Part shown: positions 20,961 to 33,156 of the stretch, one piece after another | How positions within the stretch are numbered: the first letter of the stretch is position 1 | Layout of the letters: each line of letters begins with the position of its first letter | From: Voacanga thouarsii | Taxonomy: Eukaryota > Streptophyta > Magnoliopsida > Gentianales > Apocynaceae | Direction of reading: 5' to 3' | Assembly (NCBI GenBank): GCA_026120185.1 | Contig: JANUWF010001272.1 | Coordinates: 310,001-374,000, forward strand | DNA length: 64,000 nt | The notes under the pieces: generated by a model | The model's input: only the letters and a program-made list of their open reading frames with translations | Told to the model about the DNA's origin: nothing | The model's database searches: none | Position numbers and translations under genes: made by a program

Positions 20961-22373
20961 TGCAACCTAGCAGGACAGTGTGGAGTTTCAGGTTTTCAAA
21001 GGAAAAGAGATTAGGAGAGGAAGTAAAGATTTTTGGACCGACGTGAAAGGAATATTGTATTTTTGGGACCGGATAGGTGTACCTGACACCCAAGACTTAA
21101 AGAAGAGGATATTGGACGAAGCTCGTAGGAGCAAGTATACTATACACCCTGGGGAAGTAAAGATGTATCATGACTTGAAAAAAAAATATTGGTGGGCTGG
21201 AATGAAGAGAGATGTGGTTCGGTATGTATCAAGTGCCTGATATGCCAGAAAGTTAAAGTGGAGCACAAGAAATCTACATGTCTATTACAACCGTTATCGA
21301 TTCTTGAGTGGAAATGGGAAGACGAGACTATGGATTTCGTGACTGGTCTTTCGATGTCCAAGATGCGTAAACATGCAGTTTGGGTGGTAGTGGACAGACT
21401 GACCAAGATAACACATCTTATACCGGTGAACGTAAGAGACTCTATGGAAAAGTTAGCTCAAACTTATACTCGGGAAATAGTAAGGTTGCAAGGTATACCA
21501 TCAAGCATCGTATCAGATAGGGACCCCAGGTTCACTTCGAGATTCTGGAATAAGTTTCAAGAGTCTTTGGGTACTACATTGAAATTCAGCACCTCTGCTC
21601 ATCCGCAGACCGACGGTCAATCTGAAAGAGTCATTCAGGTATTGGAGGATATGCTTTGGGCGTGTAATTTGGACTTTGGAGACAAGTGGATTGAGTGTTT
21701 GCCGTATGCATAATATTAATATTACAACAGTTATCAAGCATCGATTGGAATGGCTCCCTACGAAGCATGATATGGACGGAAATGTCAAGCACCAATATAC
21801 TGAGGATGGACAGAAGAGGGGTATATTGGAAAGACTGGTAAGGTATGTATTCAAGAAATGACGAACAAGGTTAGGGTCATTAGAGAAAGACTAAGAGTAG
21901 CGCAAAGCCGACAAAAGAGTTATGCAGATAATAGGATGAGGGAACTGGAATTCCAAGTGGGTTATTACGCATTCTTGAAATTGACTCCTAGTAGAGGAAT
22001 ATTGAGGCATTTGAAAGGAGGAAAGTTGAGTCCTAGGTATTTAGGACCATTTCCGATAATGGAAAAGGTTGGGCCAGTTGCCTATAGATTGGATCTAGTC
22101 GACGGATTAACCGGAATGCATGATGTTTTCCATGTGTCTCAGTTAAAGAAGTACAACCTCGATCTAAGTCATGTCCTTAATAAGGAACCTTTGGAAATCC
22201 ATCCGAATCTGAGCTATGTGGAAAAACCAGTCAAGATTTTGGAACGGAGCGTCAAGACTCTTCGAAACAAGCAAATACCTATGGTAAAAGTACTTTGGGA
22301 TCATCACGGAGTGCAGGAAGCAACGTAGGAAACTGAAGAATGGTTAAGACAGAAATATCTGGATATGCTCTAA
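20961..22373 (+). pseudogene. T1 integrase with C-terminal chromodomain
   Basis: The zinc-binding N-terminus (HPGEVKMYHDLKKKYWWAGM, then CLICQKV) is split by a one-base shift near 21215. The core at 21189-21713 carries the DDE triad: Asp in MDFVTGL, Asp in SIVSDRDPRFTS and Glu in DGQSERVIQ. After a broken stretch (21713-21858) the frame resumes with QVGYYAFLKLTPSRGILRHL and the GPVAYRLDLVDGLTGMHDVF segment. The end, from VEKPVKILERSVKTLRNKQ to EWLRQKYLDML, is a chromodomain of Tekay/Del type; a conserved Trp codon has become TAG near 22327. TAA at 22371-22373 ends the gene. Chromodomains target insertion to certain chromatin. Confidence 0.9.
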
Positions 22374-22409
22374 GGGTATGGAATCTTAATTTCGGGATGA
22401 AATTCTCTT

Positions 22410-22422
22410 AAGGGGGAGGGGA
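22410..22422 (+). other. T1 polypurine tract
   Basis: AAGGGGGAGGGGA lies directly before the 3' LTR start TGTAATACCC at 22423. It would prime plus-strand DNA synthesis. Confidence 0.9.
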
Positions 22423-24641
22423 TGTAATACCCTGCCCAAAATTACCTTTGAACTATGGGGGAAACGTCGTGCATTGCATAGTATTTTGTATTTCATATGA
22501 TTTCTTAAAATTATTTTTGCATGGGTGCATGTGATTTTCAAGGTTGCTCTTGCATTAATTTATTTAATGAAAAATAGTTGTGTTTTTTTCATTATTTGAG
22601 AATCATTTAGGTGTAAATTAGTAGAGGAGATATAAGGATAAGAAGTAGGATGAATGGAATTTCATAGAGATATAATAACACCGGAGTTGATTTGGATTAA
22701 CGGTTAGGTTTGGTGATTATCCCTTGGTGACTTGTGTGAAACCCCAGTTGAAACCAACCTTAGAGTAAGCAGGTTGGGATGCATATCATATTTTATTGCA
22801 TGCTTAAATATAATTTTTATGTGATTTTATGTGCTTTAGATATGTGATTTATAGTCTAGAAGGCTTAAATGAGTTCTTTAAGTAAGAAGGGCAAAATGGT
22901 AAATTTTAGTTGAGGTGAAAATAGGGAGATAGCTTGACGATTAAATAGGAGAAATATTTGGGAGAGAAAATAAGAACAATAGTTGTTGTGGTTTAGTGGT
23001 TAGAGCCTTGGAATTAATTCTTAAGGTCTTGATTTCAAATTCCATTATTGGAGTTTTAGCATGATTAAATTTTATTTTTGTTTAGGAAGGCTAGGTTTCG
23101 GTCTTTGCATGCTTTAGGGAAGAGTAGGAGTGTTGTCCTAGGGGAGACATGATAGGAATGCCCTAATCCTACTCTTGTGCCTTACCAAAAGCTTCTATGG
23201 GATTCATACCCTTTTTAATCTCTAGCTTTCCTTAATTCTTAGACAATTAAGTTGTTTGATTTATTCAAGCCAATTTTATTCCAGAAAAATTCCAGCAAAG
23301 TGTTGTGGCTTTGAAGGTTTCAAAAATGTCCATATGAGTCATCTTGTTGTCCGAAAACGTGGAGGAGTTTTGGAAGGTTCCCAAGAGAATTAATATCCAT
23401 GGTTGAACCTTCAAAACTCCAACCCAGTTGTGTTCATTTTCTTCATGTTGTAAACTGAAAATTTTCCAGCTTCTTATCCAGTCCAAGTGTCGACATTTTT
23501 TGGCCAGCTATACCTCTCAAATTCTACCAGAATAATGATCAATTCACTCCGCTTGAGGACTAAAAATCACCACCAAAATCGAGCTGCACAAAAACTGTGC
23601 AAACCAGAAAATTTTCTGGGCAACTTTCACAGCTTTGGTGAGCCTAAACCAAGTTGTTTCTTCTAGTTTTTCACCCAGCATCTTAGCCACGTTTTTCCTC
23701 CAAAATGAAGGTTGGAAACCAGCCTTGAAAGAACTCTGAATACCACTTCAAATCTTCTGCAAGCTGACTGGAAAATGGCAAAAAAATCTGCCGAGGAATT
23801 CCAGCAAACCTGCGAAAAAGCTGAACAGAATTTTCCAGCTTTGTTCCTTCTTCAGCCATGTCCGAAACCTCCACCATTTTTCTGCACAAACTCCCCTTAA
23901 ACAGCCATGAACTGAGCTTCATCATCTTTCCCAACATTCTGCTCGAAAGCTAGTCCATGGTTGCTCCTAAAATATCTCCCCAATTACTCCAATCAAGCTA
24001 TTGATTGAAAACCAAAATTCCAGCGAACATATTTAGTAAACTACCATAAATCATCCCTTAAACAACCAAAAATCCCTTCACCATTGTGCACCAAATATTC
24101 AGCCACCGTTAAGCCCCTTCACATAGCTTTCATTCCAGCAAAAATGACGGACAAACAACCGGCCATTGGAGCTTCCAAAAGTTCTCCATTGACCAAGATC
24201 TTCTTACCATATTTTGTTTCCAAAATTGATTCCCTAAAATATTCTTTTTGGATTCCAAACAACCAGCTTTCCTTTTCCTCTCAAACTAGAAAATTTAATT
24301 GCCGAACCCCCTCAAACAATTCGACCACCCTAATCCCACAGAATTTCGGCCAGCGCTCCCTCAATCCTCTCTGTTCTCTTCAACCTTCAAGAACTCCTAC
24401 TACCTTCCTCACGCCTAAGGCCACCAATACCACTTCAATCTTCTTCAAAAAAACTCCAAATCACACCTACTCAACACCTTGAAGCCACTTCTGCAATTTT
24501 TTAACATCAAATACCGAAATCCAAGTCTCTCATTTGGATAAAAAAAACCAGTATTATCGAGAAGGCCAAGAACACCTTCAAGGTTAGTATGATCAATCGC
24601 TTCCATCTTCACTCATCTTCAACTCCTAATGAATATATGTA

Positions 24642-24669
24642 TATATAAACATGCTAATGAACTCTCCTT

Positions 24670-24701
<32 letters not shown>

Positions 24702-24702
24702 T
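24642..24702 (+). promoter_or_regulatory. T2 LTR TATA-like box and CT tract
   Basis: TATATAAA at 24642-24649 is followed by a pyrimidine-rich run ending in (TC)n at 24677-24700. T3 has (GA)n at 39183-39228 on the plus strand, at about the same distance from the LTR start, with a related AT-rich stretch beside it. A TATA box with a pyrimidine patch is a common plant core-promoter form, so this may be the LTR promoter. Confidence 0.5.
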
Positions 24703-26276
24703 GGCCAAATGGTTACTTCAACCATGGCCATATTTTCTTCCTCTCTATTGTCGGATCAAGTCTCCTAAAAGTAAGGATCCCTTCGAAACAACTCCAATGT
24801 AGTCATCAGTCAAGTAAGCCTCTTCAACCTTATCTTTAAATTCTAGATTCATCTCTCTAGGATGATATTGGAAGGAAATGGATTATGCTTAGGGTTCGAG
24901 CATGTGTTGTTGGGATGAGTTGAGATTGAAGCATGAATAAATGTGTTTGTATGATGGAGTTGGGATTGATGCATGAGATGATTTGTCTTGGTTGATTATG
25001 TGGCATTTTTAGGGATTGTTGCAAGTTAGAGATCATGACACCAAAGGTGATTAGGATCTTATGTTTCTATTTTCCATTGAAGCCATTAATGATGATTATG
25101 CCTAGAAGGAAGATAGCCTTGTGAGAGTATGTGTGAAGTCAAGCATGTGTTCATAAATGGATTGGTTTATTATTTGATATTGGAGAATGTGTTTATGAAT
25201 CTTTTCTAGCAATAGGAAAATCATGGTGAAAGAGTATTTCCTTGTTAAGTCTAGGTTATTTTTGTTAACAAAATTTTATAGAATTACTACTATATTTTTC
25301 TCTATCAATTTTGAAACTCTAGGAAGATTTGGAGTGGTTTATTAATTAAAATATTAATATTTTCTTTACCAAATAAATGAGATCCTTTGTTTAAAATAAT
25401 ATATATATAGTAATAAATCTTTTATAATGAATAAAATATTAGAATTAATTGATGACCTTGTACACCTTAGTTCAAACTTTTACCTATATTCCTAAATATT
25501 ATTTATATTAAAATCTATTTGTTATTTATTAATTAAGAATTTAAAGTAATTCATTTATTATTAATTTTATTTAATGCTAATTATTTATTATCTATTATAA
25601 AAAATAATTAAAAATTATATGTAATGTATTATTTACTTATAATAAAGCTATTTTTAAATTACCATTTATTAATATTATTAGGACTTTATATTATTTAAAA
25701 TTCAAACCTTCTTTTATTTATTAATGATAGCTCCAAGAATTATTAATTGAGTCTATAATTTATTAGCAATTATTTTAGAACCCCAAGTTAATTTAAACTT
25801 ATCAAACTAGACTTATTTTATAAAATTCTTTTTTTAGCTAGCCTTAAAGCTTAGAACTTTAGGGTCATGATGGTAATGGGTTGAACTAGGATTATTTTGT
25901 GTAAGTGAGTTTAGCTTAAATGTAACCTTATGTTTTATGTTTACCCCATGCGGGGTTAGGTCAGCCTTGGAAGACTTTTGAGTTTGAGCAAGCAAAGAAT
26001 CAGGTAAGCTCCTGCATGGAATTTTGTGAAGACCAAAATTACAGTGGCAAGCCAAATGCGATACGTATGGACATTTATTTTGTGAAGGCAATTAAGGACT
26101 ATTTTTCCTTTTTATTCCAAACAAACAAATCATTTGAAAAATTAAACAAGCAGTTTTGCACAAAATGCTAAACTCTTTCTAAAACCCAACTTTGACAAGA
26201 CTTTTAGAAACCCTTAATTGCTATTTCCAAATAAAGCAGATTATGATCAATTTTCTTCCAAGTGGGACAATCAACA

Positions 26277-26580
26277 TTGAGTACTCAATAAGGGTAGACC
26301 ACCAAGACTAGTCTGTGAAGGGTTAGGGTAAGTCTCTCAGTAGGTGGCCACCTCTGAGGGGGTGAGTCCTTCCTGGATAGGATACCAGTCCGGTAGGTCA
26401 TGCCGGTCCGAGCTAGCAAGTTTCAGTCCTGTGGACTGTGTGTTCCGGAGTGGACAACCGATAAGTTTGGGTGTAGAGATGGTGGAGTATCTTACTCGGT
26501 AGGCCGTACACCTACCCTTTGTCAGCTTGCACAAAGTGTGGCATTCTGACCGTTATTTAGTCATGGGGCTCAACTTGTGG
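26277..26580 (+). promoter_or_regulatory. Shared Tekay LTR block, T2 copy
   Basis: Contains GAGTACTCAATAAGGGTAG, GGTGGCCACCTC and a GTGTAGAGATGG stretch in the order seen in T1 (about 15688-15990 and 29672-29990) and on the minus strand in T3 (about 34962-35272 and 37372-37690). Confidence 0.5.
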
Positions 26581-27068
26581 TAACCCATGGTTACCCATTT
26601 GAGTGGTTGTATTTATTGTGCACACGTACGGTTTGAAAAGCGAAACGCCACTCTTTATTTTCAGCACTTATTTATTGCTTGCCAGCACTTTTCCTTGTGG
26701 AACTTTTACAACTTGCATACATGAATTATTTTACCTGAAACACTCAAAGCACACACGGGCTTATTGAGATTTTTATCTCACCACCTTTTACGCCATGTTT
26801 TCAGGAAAATCCTGCTGTGGAGGTCCTTAGCTAGATTGTTGCCTATGCTTTGAAGACTCATGTTATTTTCTTTATGTGACGTTTTGAGAGATTGTTGCAA
26901 ACAATTTATTTTGGATTTGTACCAGTATTTATCTTTTGGGGTTGTAATAAGTTTAATTTTAAAGTCTTTAATTTATTTTGTTCATGTAACCTAGTTATAA
27001 AGACCCCTTGTCCTCTGGACGGGGCGACATCCCCGGCCCTGATGGGCCTAGGTAGTGGGGGTGTTACA

Positions 27069-27307
27069 AGTGTTGTCTGTCTTGAAAGAGATTTTGTTAT
27101 CTATTTTTATTTAACGCTTTGGGGAGTTGAGAGTGAACAAATTTTATTTTGGATTTGTTTTTGAATTCGTGGATTGTAATAAGTTTTAAGTTTAAAGTAT
27201 TATTTTATTCTATTTTTTTGATTGTGTGACCTAGTTATAAAGACACATTGTCCTTTAGACGAGGCGACATCCCCGGCCCTATTGGGCCTAGGTAGCAGGG
27301 TGTTACA
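27069..27307 (+). repeat. T2 leftover 3' LTR end
   Basis: After the first LTR and an AGTG, the sequence jumps into LTR-end sequence, with GGGGAGTTGAGAGTG, GACCTAGTTATAAAGAC and a final GGTGTTACA. The primer-binding site, all coding DNA and most of the second LTR were lost in one deletion. Confidence 0.75.
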
Positions 27308-30300
27308 ACTTAAGTTCAAATCTCATCGCTTGCGAATCTTAGCTTCCTTTTTGAATTCTTTTTCTAGATTTCTTCATGACTTGGCTGAAAATCCTAGCAA
27401 GCCATCACCTTGGAGAGTTTTAAGTGGTATAAGACTCTCTTTGATTAAAATTAGAGGTAGAAAATCTATTTGGTAAAAATCCTATTTTTATTTCTCAAAG
27501 AATTTTGGATTTAGCCTTATTATTTATTTAATTATTTAGAGAGAAATATTTTAGCTAAAACCCTAGCTACTCTTTTGAATTTCAGCCGCCATTTTCTTAG
27601 GAGATAAAACTCCATATTTATCTTCTAAACTCAAGGATTTTTTATAAGGATACGGACTAATTTTATTCTAGCTTTTTTCCTCTTTAATTTTCAAAAATCT
27701 TAGCTAAAAAAATTAAATTCCATCTTGTAATTAATTAATTAGATTTTATGATTAGCTAGCTTGATTTAATTTATTATTTTTTGAGCAAAATATTGCGTTG
27801 ATTGTGAAAATAGAACCCTAGATAAAAATCTGGAAATTTTCCATCCTTGTGCCGCCACCTTTGGAGCAATCCTAGCTCAACTCAAAGTCTTCTAAGACTA
27901 GGGAGTCTCATCCTAAATCCTCTTGCAAATTAAATTTTATTCTAATCCTAAACAAATCAAGTTTTGTTCCTCTTGTCTTGTAGATTTTCGGTCAGCCTTG
28001 TGCATGCACATGCTGCACGAAAATCCTGCACTCCTAAGGGTATCCAAACTCTTCTAAACCTAGCTCAGGTTATCTAGAACACCTCTCATCAATTCAGATT
28101 ATTTTAGCTATACAAAGCAGATTTTTTGTTCCCTTTTTTTTCCAGAATTTCGGCCAGTTTTGTGCACAGAATTTTGGTCAGCTTTACACACACCATATCG
28201 CACGAAATTCTGCACTCCAAAACACACCAAAACTCTTTGTTGATCTAGCCAAATTTCAGCTCCTAAAACTCTCACTTTCCTCTCTGATTTGCGGCAGAAC
28301 AACAATCAAAACAGCGCAGAATTTTCTCTCTCTTGGATTACAGATTTCACACAGCTCAAACACCTCTACTTGCATACAATTTTTTGTTGTCACAACACAC
28401 ACAAACTTCTTCTAGTTTTGGTCAAAAACCTGAACATGCACAGTCCTTCCCTTGTGCACTATTTCGGCCAGCCTAGGGGAACAATTCCAGATTATTTTTC
28501 TCCTCTTAACCTCTCTTAATTTCGGCCAGCAATACGGTACAACAAGCTGCTTGTTTTTTGGCCTTGCTGCCAAGGAAGTTTAGAGCTATTAGGAAACCTT
28601 CATAGCATCATCTTCTAACCCTAAAATAAACTCTCCTAACCCTAAACCAAAGTAGCCGGCTATTCCTTCCTTGCTGCACGAAAATTCCAACAAACTCTCC
28701 CTTGCAATTTTCGAAAAACACAAGAGCAATCACTAGGCAAAAATCAAATGCACCATAAGGTAAGCAAAAATCCTCTCAACCTCACAATTCCTTTCATCCA
28801 TTGATTCTTCTCTTTTTATTCCCTTGAACCATATAAGGGCTGATCTCACATTCCTTTCTTAACTTTCGATCAAGAGGAATAAAGAAGGCAGCTTTTCTCT
28901 TCTTCTCAAGCGAACTTAGGACGATCACCATAGGAGCATCTTGATCTTGTTAATCCAGTTGTTGTAAGGTAAAGGAATTCTTATCCTCGGTGACAAAATT
29001 AAGGTTTAATATGATTGATGATGTCTAGGGAAGCATAATAGCATGATGAACGTGCAAGTTGGGATAGGCGAATATTTTGAGACGAATAATGTATTAAGCA
29101 TATTCAATAGATAGTGATGCTATGTTTGATGTGATAATGATGGATATGAATTGTGATGGTTAAGTCAAGACCTTCTTGATATGTTGCTCAGGTCTTTGAT
29201 GGATATATGGTCATAGTGTATGTACTTCGAGGAATTGGTGATTTATTTGAAGTTAGATAATGGATCATGATTTGTTATGGGAATAAATGAGTTAAATGCA
29301 TGCTTAAGATGATTGAGACCCTGATCATGATATTATGTGATTCTAGATCAGGAGGTTATTTGAAGGAAGCGAGTAGTTGATTTTTATCTTGTTTATCTGA
29401 GGTGTATCAAGTAAGTCCTTGCATAAACTCTTTTGTTAAATGCTCATGGTGGCAAGTTAAATGTTGTAAAGCTTTGTGAGGCTATTGCTGTACTATTATT
29501 ATTTGGGTTGTAAACGTAGATGTTTAATCTCTAAATGGTTGTGTCAAACTAATGCCTTTATCAATAACTGTTCTTTCTCTTAAACATTTTAGAAAACTTT
29601 TTTTAAAAGAAAACCATGTTTTACAAAGCCAAGGTATGGAATTATTATTATCAGTCAAGAATTGATCGATATGTTCGTTGAGTATTCAATAAGGGTAAGC
29701 TAACAATACTAGTCTTGGAGGGCTTGAGTGAGTCTTCTGGCAGGTGGCCACCTCCAGAAGATAAGCTCTGCTTGAAAAAGTGACAGTATTGATTGGTCAG
29801 GCTGGTCTGAGCTAGCATTTGTACCTGGTAAGGTATTATTTTCCCGGCAGGGACACTTAGATGGTTTTGTTGGGTGTAGAGATGGAGGAGTATCTCAACC
29901 GGTGGGCTGTACACTCACCCTTGATCAGAATGCCCAAAGTGTGGTAATCTAATGCTGTCAAGGTGCACAAAGTGTGGTGCCTTGACCGTTCTCTCGTCAT
30001 GGAGCCCAAAGTGTGGCGCCATGACTGTTTTTTTCCGAGTGGATTATTTATTTTCTGCCAAGTGTGACAATGTGGAAACTTCACTCCTTGCAAAGAGAAA
30101 TTATTTAGGACATGCCAAAAATTTCTGCAAATATTTTCAGCGATGCATATACAAATTGTTTAAAGTACCATGTACACACACAGAACTTACTGAGATGTTA
30201 ATCTCACACTGTTTCGTATCACGTTTTCAGGAGATTGATACTGCTGAGCAGGCGAGATGTGTAATAGTTCGAGCTTTTGTTATTTCATTCATGTTTAAGT

Positions 30301-30512
30301 AACAGATGTTCATTTATGTTCTAGAACCAATGTTTGCATATGTTTAGTTTTGCTCAAGTTTGATACTGATGTAATAAAAGTTCCCTTTTATTTATCTAAG
30401 TTTGATTTCTTTGGTTCGACTTTATTTTTTGTACCTCGTTTTAAGGACCCCTTGTCCTCGAGACGGGGCGACATCCCCCACCCTTTTGGGTATGTAGTAG
30501 GGGGGTGTCACA

Positions 30513-30621
30513 AAGACCTAAGTTGCGTTGATTCATCGAATTATCCAAAAGGTTTTAGAGACATACCAAAACAGGACTAATCCCTTGATTGGTCTTAGGT
30601 AAAGGAAAAACAATGAGAAAT
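30513..30621 (-). repeat. T1 right target duplication and G3 LTR middle piece
   Basis: 30513-30517 is AAGAC, the right copy of the T1 duplication. 30518-30621 on the minus strand reads TCTCTAAAACCTTTTGGATA and aligns with TCTCTAAATCTTTTGAATAA in the G2 LTR. 30617-30621 (GAAAT) is the left flank of C2. Confidence 0.65.
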
Positions 30622-32361
30622 TGTTGGGTATCTCACGTATATCATATATGGCGGAGCGGAAGAATAAGATCGAGACACTAACCTAGGATACACATATGTG
30701 TGGAAAATAAGGCATAAAGAGAGCAAAGGTAATAGCTTCTTACCTTACTTTGATCATCTAAAGAACAAAAATTTCTTCTTCAAGTAAAGGTGCGATCCAA
30801 CAATCCTCTTGATCAAACACCACAAGAGTTGAACATCCAACCACTATAATTACAGTATGTCATTATCTATAGCAGAAATTCACACGGAGGAACACTCAAC
30901 CACCAAGATTTTCTGTGCTAGCAGAAACAAGATGCTGGCTAGGGTTTAATTAATATCAAAGAGAGAAACAAATGAGAAGAAGTCGTGTGTGCCTTTAGGG
31001 TTGGAGTTGTTTCTTGTCTTACACTACGCAAAAATTTCGTGCATATATCATCTATATATTACACGAAATCTGCTGGAAAATTACTCCAACTGAGAATTCT
31101 ATAACAGTCATAACTCGCTAATTGTAATTGAAAACATCAAGTTCTCACAATCATAATTTGGACCATAAATTATAACTAATTATAAATTGGCAACAACAAC
31201 TTCTCTTTCTCGCAATTATCCCCACTATGTTATCAAATAATATCTTGAGTATATAATCATCTATTGTGTGTGACCTATTAGGTTTTCCAGTCAGTTGGTA
31301 GTAAATATGAATTTATCCAAAGGTCTTTGAGATTAATAATCCATAATTAATTAGAATTAATCATATCAATTCTAATCAGGATTGGTTCATTAATTCATCA
31401 ATTAATAAATTCATATTCCCTAATCATGAGCGGATCTAGCAACACATCATGACCACCTAACAATCCAGGAAGTCAAGTAGCTCGACATGAACCCTTCAAG
31501 AACAAACTACAGTGCAATTAACTCCTTTTACCATATAATATCTTATTTGGTTTGGATTACGGAATTAGTGACAACTCCCTCTAGAATATATATTAATTTT
31601 GGCCCAAATATATTAGTTCTTGTACCAGTAACCAACTACTCTAGATGTGTATCAATTGGAACTGGTTTTAATACAAAATCGCCTTGGCTAAGGACTTCTC
31701 GAGTAATAATTCCTACAAGTGGCCGAGAGATATTCGCCCCAACTATTAGGAGTAGTGAATCCTTTATTGACCATCTGAACTACTTTCATTTACCTCACAA
31801 TGTACCCAATATCCATCCCATATGCGGCCCTCGATTTGGCTCCAGAGATTGGAATCAAAGAACAATGCTCAGCAAACTAAGTACATTGAAGATCTCAAGT
31901 CTAAGGATACTTGCACGTTTGCTATATTGAGATTATATCACTAGCATTAAATAGTTATCCATGTGATTATCTCAAAGTTAGGTCATCCAGTGAACTTGTT
32001 CTATTAACAAGCATTTATGTGTTAACTTTAAGTACCTCAATACTCACGGATATGAAAACCACCACCTGATCAAATCAAGAAGTCTAACATATGCTAATCA
32101 TAACGCATTAATGATGTCCTGTCTCATTAATACTACGACTAGGGACTATTTAAGTACTAACACTATATAGTGTAGTAGGAGTCTCATATCATGATCTCTA
32201 TCATGATTTTCTTAACACAGTGTTGTACTAGGGACTTTATCTAATAGTTCTATTACATAAAAGTAAACAAAAGAAACTGTAAGATAAATAATGCCATCTA
32301 TTAAAATAAGATGTGTCATATACAATATACATGTGATTGCCTCTAAGGCATAACACTAACA
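30622..32361 (-). repeat. C2 3' LTR (1740 bp)
   Basis: Starts TGTTGGGTATCTC at 30622 and ends CACTAACA at 32361, matching 44766-46456 over its whole length. A TATA-like stretch lies on the minus strand near 31050-31062 (plus strand CTATATATTAC). The frame at 31487-31930 lies inside the LTR and is not a gene. Confidence 0.9.
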
Positions 32362-32479
32362 AACTCTGACTTGCACTACTGTCAATCAGTCATGTATCTA
32401 ATACCGAATGACTCAACATGACAATCATGTTTCTTTTGGGATAGTGCTTTTGCAAGTGGATCAGCTATGTTCTCATCCA

Positions 32480-33136
32480 TGGAAACTTTCTCTATCTTTA
32501 TTTCCTTAGCTGCTTCAGAAGCAGCTATGTACTCAGCTTACGTCATAGAGTTAGCAATAGTCTCTTTTTTGGAACTCTTTCAACTTATTTCCTCTCCGTA
32601 CAACGTAACACTTAGTTGGATTGTGATTTGAATTCATCTTTGTCAGATTGAAAATTAGTATCAGTATAATCATTTATTTTCAAATCACCTTCTCCATATA
32701 CTAAGAACATATCCTTAGTCCTTCGTAAGTACTTAAGGATGTTTTTTACAGCCGCCTAATAACCCTCACTAGGGTCAGATTGGAATCTGCTCGTCAAACT
32801 AAGAGTGCAAGATACATCGAGCCTAGTACATATCACAACGTACATGATAGATCCAACTGCCGAGGCATATGTAATCTTACTCACGTGTTCCCTTTCAACT
32901 TATGCCTTTGGAGACATCGACTTTGAAAGGCTTAAACCATGTGACATAGGTAAGAATCCCTTTTTGGATTGATCTATGCTAAACATCTTTAGCATTTTAT
33001 CTATGTATGTAGACAATGAAAGACCTAGCAACCTGTTGGATCTATCTCTATAGATCCTTATTCCAAAAATATAGGTTGCTTCTCCAAGGTCTTTCATAAA
33101 GAATTGTTTGGACAACCAAATTTTAACCATTTGCAA
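32480..33136 (-). pseudogene. C2 reverse transcriptase C-terminus and RNase H
   Basis: The frame at 32900-33136 reads KIWLSKQFFMKDLGEATYIF and STYIDKMLKMFSIDQSKKGF, the connection region of copia reverse transcriptase; it follows the core after a frameshift near 33140. Further left the minus strand gives SLTSRFQSDPSEGYWAAVKN and DYTDTNFQSDKDEFKSQSNY, the start of RNase H with the Asp of its active site. The last part, near 32480-32620, is scrambled by stops. Confidence 0.8.
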
Positions 33137-33156
33137 GATAGGTATATCATTTCCTA

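Larger units (their letters stand above)
22735..27307 (+). mobile_element. T2: long-LTR gypsy remnant inside the T1 3' LTR
   Basis: Starts TGTGAAACCCC and ends GTGTTACA. The flanks are ACTTG (22730-22734) and ACTTA (27308-27312), a five-base duplication with one change. It consists of one whole LTR (22735-27068, 4334 bases) and, directly after it, about 240 bases matching only the 3' end of the same LTR. No internal region remains. The family is the same as T3, whose LTR is 4316 bases. It has no coding capacity; frames here such as 24084-24482 lie within the LTR. Confidence 0.85.
12994..30512 (+). mobile_element. T1: Ty3/gypsy chromovirus, Tekay/Del type, long LTRs, hosts T2
   Basis: LTRs start TGTAATACCCTGCCC and end in TTACA or TCACA. 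The 5' LTR is 3517 bases; the 3' LTR without T2 is about 3.5 kb, a good internal check. A perfect initiator-Met primer-binding site, an extra ORF, gag, protease, reverse transcriptase, RNase H, integrase and a chromodomain follow in gypsy order. A GGGGGAGGGG polypurine tract precedes the 3' LTR. Flanks carry AAGAC. The coding regions have many stops and frameshifts, and the two LTRs differ visibly (about ten differences in their first 75 bases by eye), so it is an old insertion. Confidence 0.95.
22423..30512 (+). repeat. T1 3' LTR, interrupted by T2
   Basis: Pieces 22423-22734 and 27308-30512 together match the whole 5' LTR. The join falls at GGTGACTTG / ACTTAAGTTC, corresponding to GGTGGCTTGAGTTC near 13300 in the intact copy. 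The right end TGTCACA at 30506-30512 corresponds to TGTTACA of the 5' LTR. AAGAC follows at 30513-30517. Confidence 0.95.

Noticed and set aside
24084..24482. 132-codon Ser/Thr/Pro-rich frame
   Set aside because: It lies inside the T2 LTR, and I saw no equivalent open frame in the homologous T3 LTR.
30350..30580. 76-codon frame crossing the end of the T1 3' LTR
   Set aside because: It spans the LTR, the target duplication and host DNA, so it cannot be a gene.
31487..31930. 147-codon plus-strand frame, with a close relative at 45582-45947
   Set aside because: Both are the same antisense part of the C2 LTR pair. Similarity reflects LTR duplication and no retroelement or host protein motif is present.
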